NCBI RefSeq assembly: GCF_018100805.1
Contig: NZ_JAGJEA010000001.1
Location: forward strand, 372,001 to 436,000
Source: Aquimarina sp. MMG016
GTDB taxonomy: Bacteria; Bacteroidota; Bacteroidia; Flavobacteriales; Flavobacteriaceae
Direction: 5' to 3'
Length of the DNA: 64,000 bases
The position numbers and the translations under genes were made by a program. Of the stretch, positions 57,169 through 64,000 are shown one piece after another; position 1 is the stretch's first letter, and each line of letters opens with the position of its first letter. The notes under the pieces were generated by a model. The model saw only the letters and a program-made list of their open reading frames with translations. It was not told where the DNA came from and did not search any database.

Positions 57169-58203
57169 TTAATTTTCTAACATTTCACCTCGCAATGAGG
57201 TTTCATATATGGTTTTAAGCACTTTAAGCGGTAAGTTTTCTCCCAACAAATACATCAACTTAGCCACAGCAGCTTCTGTTGTGATGTCTTTTCCTGAGAT
57301 TACTCCTGCTTTTTTGAGTGCCACACTAGTGCTATACTTACCCATCTCTACACTTCCTCCTGCACATTGGGTAACATTAACCACCGGGATTCCTCTTTTT
57401 ATGGCATCAAAAATAATACCAGTAAACCATTTCTTGGTCGTTGTATTACCTGAGCCATAGGTTTCTAGTATTATACCTTTTATAGTATCTATAGAAAAAA
57501 TACGTCTCAGAATATCTTCATTAATACCAGGAAACATTTTAATGATCACTATACTATTGTCAAAATGGGTATGATATACCATCTTTTTACGACGATTTAC
57601 TTTACGGAGAAAAGCCTTGTTAACTTTAAGATGAACTCCTGACTCTATAAGAGAAGGATAATTTAAAGACTGGAAAGCTTCAAAGTGCTCTGCATTAATC
57701 TTAGTCGTTCTGTTTGCACGAAGTAATTTATATTCAAAATAAAGTCCAACCTCCGTAATGACAGGCTTTCCTTTTTCTCTTAAAGCAGCAATTTGAACTG
57801 CGGTAATCAAATTTTCCTTAGCATCGGTTCTTAAATCACCTATTGGTAATTGGGATCCGGTAAAAATGATAGGTTTTGCCAGGTTTTCAAACATAAAACT
57901 AACAGCAGATGCAGTATAGGACATGGTATCGCTTCCGTGCAACACTACGAAACCATCATAGTTTTCATAGTTACTATTGATGATATCACCTAAATTCTTC
58001 CACATATCTACATTCATATCCGAAGAATCAATAGGTTCTTTAAAGCTCAAAGTACTTATTGTACAATCTAATTGTTTCAACTCAGGGATATTGAGCAGTA
58101 ATTCATCAAAATCAAAAGCGATCAATGCTCCTGTTTCGAAGTCTTTGATCATCCCGATTGTACCTCCGGTGTATATTAACAAGATGTTTGGTGAAGTACT
58201 CAT
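57169..58203 (-). CDS. ansA: Type I (cytosolic) L-asparaginase
   Basis: 344 residues without signal peptide. The N-terminal LLIYTGGTIGMIKD holds the catalytic Thr loop; FVVLHGSDTMSYTAS carries the second Thr with HGSDT; the later GSQLPIGDLRTDAKEN and NVTQCAGGSVEMGKYS are the family core. Converts asparagine to aspartate and ammonia. The gene lies next to asnS-related metabolism only loosely. Downstream of tatD, which ends 61 bases before it on the same strand. Confidence 0.95.
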   Translation of the reverse strand: MSTSPNILLIYTGGTIGMIKDFETGALIAFDFDELLLNIPELKQLDCTISTLSFKEPIDSSDMNVDMWKNLGDIINSNYENYDGFVVLHGSDTMSYTASAVSFMFENLAKPIIFTGSQLPIGDLRTDAKENLITAVQIAALREKGKPVITEVGLYFEYKLLRANRTTKINAEHFEAFQSLNYPSLIESGVHLKVNKAFLRKVNRRKKMVYHTHFDNSIVIIKMFPGINEDILRRIFSIDTIKGIILETYGSGNTTTKKWFTGIIFDAIKRGIPVVNVTQCAGGSVEMGKYSTSVALKKAGVISGKDITTEAAVAKLMYLLGENLPLKVLKTIYETSLRGEMLEN

Positions 58204-58263
58204 CGCAAAACGTGCTCTATTAGATTACACAAATGAACAAAATTAAAATCATATATATCGAAT

Positions 58264-59052
58264 CTAAATCCCGAATACTTCTTTAGAATTCCTTGTGGTA
58301 ACCTCAGCAATCTCTTCTATAGGTTTCTGATAAATATCTGAAAGTTTTTCTACCACATTCATGATATATGAACTTTCATTGCGCTTCCCTCTAAAAGGCG
58401 TTGGTGCCAGATAGGGTGAATCTGTTTCCAAAACGATATGCTCTAAAGGAATTTGATCCAGAAATTTATCAATTTTACCATTTTTGAAAGTGACTACCCC
58501 ACCTATTCCTAACTTCATATTATATCCTATAGCACGATGAGCATCTTCGATAGTTCCTGTAAAGCAATGAAAGATACCAAAAAGATCATCTCCTTTTTCT
58601 GATTCTAACACTTCGAAAATCTCCTCAAAAGATTCTCTACAATGTATAACTATAGGTAGCTTGTATTTTTTGGCTAATTGGATTTGATATCTAAATGCTT
58701 CTTGCTGTTCTGGCAGTGTAGTTTTATCCCAATAGAGATCAATCCCTATCTCCCCTACTGCGTAAAAAGTTTTATCTAAACCACCTCTAAGGCGTTTTCC
58801 CAGCTCCTCTTCCACGTGTTTAAGTTCTTCCTTATAATTATCCTTAACGTGTGTGGGATGCAACCCCATCATTAGAAATACCTGATTAGGATATTTAGCT
58901 TCTATATCATACATAGATTGTGTGTACGTAGAATCTATGGCTGGAACAAAAAAACGCTGTACACCTTTTTCTATAGCACGTTGCATCATTTCGCTTTGAT
59001 CTTCATCAAAAGCTTCACTATATATGTGTGTGTGAGTATCGGTAAGTATCAT
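58264..59052 (-). CDS. tatD: TatD family metal-dependent deoxyribonuclease
   Basis: 262 residues. Metal-binding DTHTHIYSEAF, FYAVGEIGIDLYW (Glu), PIVIHCRESFEE, FGIFHCFTG and the final VLETDSPYLAP all fit. TatD enzymes are 3'-5' exonucleases used in DNA repair and apoptosis-like processes. Runs with ansA. Confidence 0.95.
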   Translation of the reverse strand: MILTDTHTHIYSEAFDEDQSEMMQRAIEKGVQRFFVPAIDSTYTQSMYDIEAKYPNQVFLMMGLHPTHVKDNYKEELKHVEEELGKRLRGGLDKTFYAVGEIGIDLYWDKTTLPEQQEAFRYQIQLAKKYKLPIVIHCRESFEEIFEVLESEKGDDLFGIFHCFTGTIEDAHRAIGYNMKLGIGGVVTFKNGKIDKFLDQIPLEHIVLETDSPYLAPTPFRGKRNESSYIMNVVEKLSDIYQKPIEEIAEVTTRNSKEVFGI

Positions 59053-59251
59053 GCCGCAAAAGTAAGTAAATTTAGATTTTACTTATTACACTTTTGCATT
59101 CTGTTTTTTTAAGATTTTTCTTCAATAAATGTATTAAACCAAGATCCCGCTGAAAAAGTGGGATTAGCCTGCCTGCCATCCACAAGATAGGCAGGTTCAA
59201 CTAACAATTTTGAGCACTCTGTCTGAGACAGATTCTCAAAATCGTGTTTCA
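59053..59251. repeat. Gap with two nested palindromes
   Basis: CCTGCCT (59168-59174) / AGGCAGG (59189-59195), and ATTTTGAG (59207-59214) / CTCAAAAT (59235-59242) with an inner TCTGTCT (59218-59224) / AGACAGA (59226-59232). The first is like the dispersed CCTGCCT..AGGCAGG repeat of Flavobacteriaceae. No gene seen. Confidence 0.6.
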
Positions 59252-59539
59252 CTAAGAAATACTAATAATTCTTTCTAGTGGTATAATTGTAGATTGTTTT
59301 AATATTACGGATTTGTCAGTTATCCCCCAAATCGTAGTTTCAACTTCTTTTGTTCCCTCATCATCTGCAAACACAATTTTTACTTTTAGATGCTCCAGAT
59401 TACCTAAGCTTAATCCCCTTAGCAATTTTCTATATCTATCTCTTTTACTTCTTTTGGTATCTAAAACTTCTTGTTTAGGAAAGTGTAAATGTTTTATTTG
59501 CTCTTTTTCAATATGCATAATATGATCAATTGTTCCCAT
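59252..59539 (-). CDS. Small conserved protein, unknown
   Basis: 95 residues, soluble, no signal peptide. QIKHLHFPKQEVLDTKRSKR is the N-terminal basic part; the C-terminal KVKIVFADDEGTKEVETTIW and STIIPLERIISIS give a small beta barrel look, reminiscent of SM-like or PilZ-like domains but not assignable. Conserved-looking in related genomes by memory only. Alone on its transcript. Confidence 0.6.
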   Translation of the reverse strand: MGTIDHIMHIEKEQIKHLHFPKQEVLDTKRSKRDRYRKLLRGLSLGNLEHLKVKIVFADDEGTKEVETTIWGITDKSVILKQSTIIPLERIISIS

Positions 59540-59670
59540 GACCTGATTTCTTAGATTAATTATTCAAAAATTTAGTAGTAATTCCCTGATATAAATTACT
59601 GTTTATTAACGTTTTTTCTACTAAAAATATTGTTAATTAACAAATTGAATAACAAACCTTTACCAAGAAT

Positions 59671-60480
59671 CTAATCCAGCTTTTCTAATAATTTCTGAGC
59701 TTGATCATAATCTTCTGCTTCTTTAGGAAGTTTATGGAGCAGTGCGGCACATTGATCATAATTCTTTTGCTTTAGTTTGTTTAAAGCTTCGAACCAAAGT
59801 GCTTTGTATTTATAAGCCGAATTACCTTGTTGCAATTTTGTAAAGGCTCTGGATGCTTTAGCATATTTATCTTGTTCTAGTAATGAAATCCCATAGTAGA
59901 ACTGATATTCGGCATTCTTTTCATCCTCTGATAGTAGTTCAGTAAGGTATTCTTCTGCTTTAGCGTAATTCTTAGTATTAAAAGCTGTTTCGGCATTTTT
60001 AATACTTTCTTCAGCGCTACCTCTTTCAGTAATAGATAACTCAGGAATAGAAACAAAGTTATTATATGTTGGATTACCCTGGCTAAAAAAGTATACCCCA
60101 AAAACTATTGCTACACTTGCAGCTATAGCATATGCCCAAGATGGAAGTTTAATTACTTTTGATTTCTTAACAGGTTCTTCAAAAATCTCTTCTTTTACCC
60201 CATGTTTTATTTCTTTCTTTACTTCCTGCTTAGTTTCTTTCTCCGCTAGCTTCTTTGCAAAATAGGAATCTCCAACCTTTTTTAGGTTTTTGGCTAAAGC
60301 CGCTTTTTGATTTTCAGTATTAAAATTGGTATCTAAATGAACGTGTAGTTCTTTATATACCTGCAATTCTTTCTTGACTACATCATCTTTGATTAACTTA
60401 TCCAACCTAGCCTTTTCATTTATGGATAGCTCCTGACTGCAATGTTTCTCAAACAATTCGTATTTTTCTTCTGGGGTCAT
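59671..60480 (-). CDS. TPR membrane protein, probable anti-sigma partner
   Basis: 269 residues. A cytosolic N-terminal part (1-110, with LSINEKARLDKLIKDD like anti-sigma N-domains), one transmembrane helix (about 115-135, AYAIAASVAIVFGVYFF), and tetratricopeptide repeats outside (AETAFNTKNYAKAEEYLTEL, GISLLEQDKYAKASRAFTKL, LNKLKQKNYDQCAALLHKL). Translated from an ATG overlapping the sigma-factor stop by four bases. Cytosolic domain, single helix and extracytoplasmic domain is the anti-sigma layout. Confidence 0.8.
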   Translation of the reverse strand: MTPEEKYELFEKHCSQELSINEKARLDKLIKDDVVKKELQVYKELHVHLDTNFNTENQKAALAKNLKKVGDSYFAKKLAEKETKQEVKKEIKHGVKEEIFEEPVKKSKVIKLPSWAYAIAASVAIVFGVYFFSQGNPTYNNFVSIPELSITERGSAEESIKNAETAFNTKNYAKAEEYLTELLSEDEKNAEYQFYYGISLLEQDKYAKASRAFTKLQQGNSAYKYKALWFEALNKLKQKNYDQCAALLHKLPKEAEDYDQAQKLLEKLD

Positions 60481-61064
60481 AACAAATTTTTTATCTGATT
60501 AAACTGAGGAGCATTCTGAACTAATTCTGTTAATTGACCAATACATAAGGACTTCTTTTTACGAACATAAGCATAGGATTGTCCAAGTTTTTGAGCAACT
60601 TCTTCCATAGATTTAATCGTAAAAGTCACTTTTAGCAATTCTTTACAAGCTTTACCCAATTGATCAAACATTTCAGTAAATAATTCGTGTTTTGCATTAA
60701 AAAGCTCAGTTTCATCTGCAAAACGAACACTCTCATCATCCATAGATACAACCTCTTCATTAATTGTTACCTTATTACTAGAAGATTTTTTTATTTCGTT
60801 AAGCCATCTTCGCTTACACAGTAAAAAGAAATAGGCATCAAAGGGACAAGTGAGCTGTAATCCTTTTTCTTTAGCTTGATTATATACGGTAACTAAAGTC
60901 TCCTGAATAATGTCCTGAGCTCTGGACTCATCCCCACTATTTTTTTTGATATAACCAATTACTTTAGGAGCAAATTTTTCATAAATCTCATTGAGAATTA
61001 CAGTATCATTTTGCAAGAGTGCTTCAATATATTTTTGATCTGTGTGTAGTTTGGTGTTTCCCAT
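60477..61064 (-). CDS. ECF-type sigma factor
   Basis: 195 residues. Region 2 (about 20-90) with LNEIYEKFAPKVIGYIKKNS and DIIQETLVTVYNQA; region 4 (about 135-185) with ELLKVTFTIKSMEEVAQKLG and YVRKKKSLCIGQL. It lacks the long acidic and region 3 parts of primary sigma factors. Adjacent membrane TPR gene is its likely regulator; the divergent lipoprotein gene at 61169 is the nearest possible target. Confidence 0.85.
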   Translation of the reverse strand: MGNTKLHTDQKYIEALLQNDTVILNEIYEKFAPKVIGYIKKNSGDESRAQDIIQETLVTVYNQAKEKGLQLTCPFDAYFFLLCKRRWLNEIKKSSSNKVTINEEVVSMDDESVRFADETELFNAKHELFTEMFDQLGKACKELLKVTFTIKSMEEVAQKLGQSYAYVRKKKSLCIGQLTELVQNAPQFNQIKNLL

Positions 61065-61168
61065 AAATACTTGGTTAGCGCATCTAATTTAAAAAAACTT
61101 TCAAGATTAAGGGTAACAAAAACTCAAAGCTGTTGATATGATGTTGTAATTGATAAAATTAGAATATT

Positions 61169-62209
61169 ATGAAAACAACAAATAGAACAATTGTATTACT
61201 GAACAATAGTAGGAATACAAAAAAAGTAATGATGACCTTTTTATTTTTAGGGTTATCTATCCTTTTATTAAGTAGTTGCAAAACAAATGACGACAATGAC
61301 ATTTTTATTCCACAAGTCTTTGATGGATTAGAATACAAAGCAGAAATCCTCGAAAATCGTCAAGAAGCTAAACAAACTTTCACCTTTAATAGTGATGGGG
61401 CCGGAGAAGTATATGGTGAAGAAGGAACTATTCTTTATTTCCCAGCCAATAGTTTTGTAGATCAAAACGGAGATCCAGTCACAGGAAATGTAGATATTGA
61501 ACTTATTGAAATCTACAACAAAGCTAAAATGTTATTGACTAAAATGCCTACTAATGGTAAACGACCAAATGGAGATGTAGAAACTCTAAAATCAGGAGGA
61601 GAATTTTATATCAATGCAACTCAGAATGGAGAGCAATTGGCACTAGCTAATGGATTTCAGCTATTTGCTCCTGCAGATGAGATTGATAATGAAATGACAC
61701 TTTTTAACGGTCAGGATAACGATTGCGATGGAGATGATTTGGAATGTGATATCGTTTGGGAAGAAGATGAGCAAGGTGGCGTAGAACCTATGCAGCGAGA
61801 AGGTGCTGATGGGCAAGGTGTAACTGGATATGGTGGTTTCTTAAGTAATTTTGGATGGACTAATATTGACAGATGGTATAATGACCCAAGGCCAAAAACT
61901 ATTTTATATGCAGATGTTCCAGAAGGTTTTGATGACACAAATTCTAACGTATATATTTCCTATAATGGAGAGCCAACAGCATTAGCCCTATTAGATATTT
62001 ATAATACTGAAACTGGATTATTCTCCGAACACTATGGATTAATTCCTATCGGATTAGAAGTACACTTTATCTTCGTTTCTGTTCAGGATGGTCAATATAT
62101 ATATGCAATACAAGGAGCTACAATAGAAGAGGATCACGTAGAAGTAATTGGAACTACAAGTGTAGGAACTGAAGCAGAATTAGTAGCATTGATTAATGCA
62201 TTACCATAA
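61169..62209 (+). CDS. Lipoprotein, divergent from the sigma factor
   Basis: 346 residues if the first ATG is used; a second start at 61229 (MMTFLFLGLSILLLSSCK) gives a signal peptide of usual length, so 61229 is a real alternative. Lipobox LLSSC. The mature part has YFPANSFVDQNGDPVTGNVD and GGEFYINATQNGEQLALANG, the pattern of a ZU5/carboxypeptidase-regulatory-like fold, and an acidic patch (DNDCDGDDLECD). Probably surface exposed. Function unknown. Confidence 0.65.
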   Translation: MKTTNRTIVLLNNSRNTKKVMMTFLFLGLSILLLSSCKTNDDNDIFIPQVFDGLEYKAEILENRQEAKQTFTFNSDGAGEVYGEEGTILYFPANSFVDQNGDPVTGNVDIELIEIYNKAKMLLTKMPTNGKRPNGDVETLKSGGEFYINATQNGEQLALANGFQLFAPADEIDNEMTLFNGQDNDCDGDDLECDIVWEEDEQGGVEPMQREGADGQGVTGYGGFLSNFGWTNIDRWYNDPRPKTILYADVPEGFDDTNSNVYISYNGEPTALALLDIYNTETGLFSEHYGLIPIGLEVHFIFVSVQDGQYIYAIQGATIEEDHVEVIGTTSVGTEAELVALINALP

Positions 62210-62267
62210 ATTATTATACTGAAATATATCCACAAGTTAACGGGGGTTAAGACATATTTCAGTATAT

Positions 62268-62300
62268 ATTCCGGAAGGGTTCCTTCTTCCGGAATTTTTG
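62268..62300 (+). terminator. Terminator after the lipoprotein
   Basis: ATTCCGGAAG (62268-62277) and CTTCCGGAAT (62286-62295) pair perfectly and run into TTTTTG. A looser outer pair GAAATAT (62221-62227) / ATATTTC (62254-62260) precedes it. Confidence 0.8.
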
Positions 62301-62357
62301 GTATTAATAATCATAATTTAACTTTTTACTTATCTTTAATAGCAACTAACAAAAATC

Positions 62358-64000
62358 ATGAGGGGATTTCTTGTACTATTATTACTTCCTATATTAGGTT
62401 TTGGGCAAATACTTACTAATGACACCATTCCCAGGGTTGCACCTATTTCTTATGATATTCAGGGTAACCAGGTAATGTATGGAGCAGAAATGCCTCCGCT
62501 TAATCAAGTTGCTGGAGCACCAAAAGCTTTTTATACCTATTATTGGGAGTTTGGAGATGGTAATTACAGTTTTAAATCTACCCCTGCACATACATTCAAG
62601 AAACCAGGAACCTATGAAGCAAAGCTTTGGGCGACTAATAATTATGATAATGGTAAACCTCCTGATAGCAGACCTATATCCGTAACAATTGGCGATGCTT
62701 CTGATGAAGCCTCTATAGATGACCCATCTCCTTTTAAAGAAGATGAGGATTTATTACTAAAACGAAACCGTGAGCCCATTCCTGATCAAGAAATGGTTTT
62801 TATCACCAGTTATAAGAACACTAACAATTATGTCTCAAGTGGAAAATTGTATCTTTTTTATAACGACGAACGATTTAAAAACAACAATTTCACGATAGAA
62901 GATACTAGAATGTATCATGGTGAGAGAATTGTTCCTTTAGAAGCTATTTCTGAAGTTCTCCCGGAAAATGATAATCATACTTTACTAGCTTCTTCTTCAC
63001 ATTCAATACTTAGAAACAAAACATTGTTTGCTCAGGATACTACTAAAAGAAAAAATCTTCCACTTACGTTGGAAGAGTCTAAAACCTTATATCGCAATTA
63101 CCAAATTGTAGCATTTGACGATATGCAACCTGGAGAAGAGCGCAATATTTTCAGAACATTAAAGACTACTCCAGAAATGATCAAGGACACTAGTGCTATT
63201 GTAACATTACGAAGTGTTTATGTCCCTGATGATAATTTTGACAACCATACCGTAAAAGACACTGAGATGGAGATTGTAACCTCTCACGATCCTAACAAAA
63301 TGTCATCAAACGGGTGGTTGATGAACTATCGCATAGTACGATTTAAAAGATTAAAATTCAAAATACGCTTTCAGAATAATGGCGAAGGCCCGGCTAATAC
63401 CATTAGATTAGAAACCGATACACCGGAGATGTTTGATAAATCCACGTTAAAAATTGATGGCATGTATCCTGAATGTCCTATTTGTCCAAAAGAGCGAGAA
63501 GTAAATTATAGTTGTTTGGATACGATACTGAAAAAAGATAAAATCATATTTCAGTTTAATAGGATTTACCTTCCTGGGAGTCAGCAGAAAAATGTCGAGG
63601 AGATTGATTCTACTAAAGGTTTTGTCAAATACTCCATGAAATTTGGTAAGAACTTTCATAAAAAAAAGACTCGAAGTCGTACTGCAATCTACTTTGATAA
63701 AAATGAACCTATAATAACCAATTATGCCACTACTCGATTTATGCCTGGTATTTCAATCGGAGCCAAAGCTGGGTATATCAGGGTTCCCGAATTAGACAAC
63801 CAACAGGAATATTTTGTTGGAGCTACGCTCTCCCCTTTTAAATCTTATCGTGGATATTATCAGGCAGAGTTACTATTCTCCACCTCAACATATGATGAGC
63901 TTCGGAATTTTGAAACCCGAAGTATAGATGCTTCTGGAAATCAAAATCTTGTACGGTTTTCAGAATCGAATCAGTTTGATAACATTTCTATATATGCCAT
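62358..64000 (+). CDS. PKD-domain protein, N-terminal part (runs off the window)
   Basis: The frame from the ATG at 62358 stays open to the window end, 547 codons. Signal peptide FLVLLLLPILGFGQ. A PKD domain follows (about 30-115: YYWEFGDGNYSFKSTPAHTF). The middle has EIVTSHDPNKMSSNGW, a phrase found in Bacteroidetes DUF7619-like/T9SS-associated proteins, then RTAIYFDKNEPIITNYA. The end of the visible part turns into strand-rich FMPGISIGAKAGYIRV, likely the start of an outer-membrane barrel. The C-terminus is not visible, so a T9SS sorting tail cannot be checked. Confidence 0.8.
   Translation, partial: MRGFLVLLLLPILGFGQILTNDTIPRVAPISYDIQGNQVMYGAEMPPLNQVAGAPKAFYTYYWEFGDGNYSFKSTPAHTFKKPGTYEAKLWATNNYDNGKPPDSRPISVTIGDASDEASIDDPSPFKEDEDLLLKRNREPIPDQEMVFITSYKNTNNYVSSGKLYLFYNDERFKNNNFTIEDTRMYHGERIVPLEAISEVLPENDNHTLLASSSHSILRNKTLFAQDTTKRKNLPLTLEESKTLYRNYQIVAFDDMQPGEERNIFRTLKTTPEMIKDTSAIVTLRSVYVPDDNFDNHTVKDTEMEIVTSHDPNKMSSNGWLMNYRIVRFKRLKFKIRFQNNGEGPANTIRLETDTPEMFDKSTLKIDGMYPECPICPKEREVNYSCLDTILKKDKIIFQFNRIYLPGSQQKNVEEIDSTKGFVKYSMKFGKNFHKKKTRSRTAIYFDKNEPIITNYATTRFMPGISIGAKAGYIRVPELDNQQEYFVGATLSPFKSYRGYYQAELLFSTSTYDELRNFETRSIDASGNQNLVRFSESNQFDNISIYA

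Overview
The window reads as chromosome from a marine-type member of the Flavobacteriaceae (Bacteroidetes); it looks Aquimarina-like, but genus is not provable from this text. The grounds are low GC, near absence of Shine-Dalgarno sites, promoters with the Bacteroidetes -7 box TAnnTTTG, a type IX secretion (T9SS) C-terminal sorting domain, a PorT-like protein, many short-lipobox lipoproteins, DUF5916 and DUF5686 outer-membrane proteins, and the gene order rplM-rpsI-rpsB-tsf / pyrH-frr.

Layout. 1-4.8 kb: the start of a membrane metallophosphoesterase, a candidate small RNA, polA and a TerC-family protein. 4.8-14.5 kb: surface genes (lipocalin-like lipoprotein, a 1423-residue LRR/Ig T9SS cargo with a companion lipoprotein, a serine hydrolase, a DUF5916 protein). 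14.8-19.4 kb: translation and nucleotide genes (rplM, rpsI, rpsB, tsf, pyrH, frr). 19.4-24.4 kb: a DUF5686 protein and an MMPL/RND exporter, followed by an unlisted 43-residue membrane ORF on the minus strand. 25-26.4 kb: asnS.

About 26.4-50 kb is an accessory block between asnS and rpoN: katG with an ankyrin gene and an unknown gene; an XRE regulator divergent from an approximately 11-kb operon; MarR-GNAT; three tandem double-CBM21 lipoproteins; and a lipoprotein / 7-TM protein / histidine kinase / response regulator module. A 15-bp direct repeat (AAAATAGCTTTATAA) lies just after asnS (26427-26441) and just before rpoN (49965-49979), so the block may be an insertion.

The large operon (31148-42403) is the best candidate for a poorly described system. 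It joins a YbjN-like protein, PspA/IM30, YbjQ, a 41-residue membrane protein, a YqiJ/NfeD-type OB-fold membrane protein, a YqiK-type flotillin, two small paralogous membrane proteins (the second with a premature stop), a DUF3592-like protein, a zinc ribbon, a 1629-residue DUF3686/AAA+ ATPase and a lipoprotein. I read it as an envelope-stress / membrane-remodelling machine, by inference.

50-57 kb: rpoN, a membrane protein, a PorT-like protein, and an ExbB/ExbD energy-transducing cluster with two duplicated ExbD pairs. 57-64 kb: tRNA-Ser(GGA), type I asparaginase, TatD nuclease, a small conserved gene, an ECF sigma factor with a TPR-bearing membrane partner, a lipoprotein, and a PKD-domain protein cut by the window end. 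No CRISPR array, insertion sequence, transposase, integrase or rRNA was seen.
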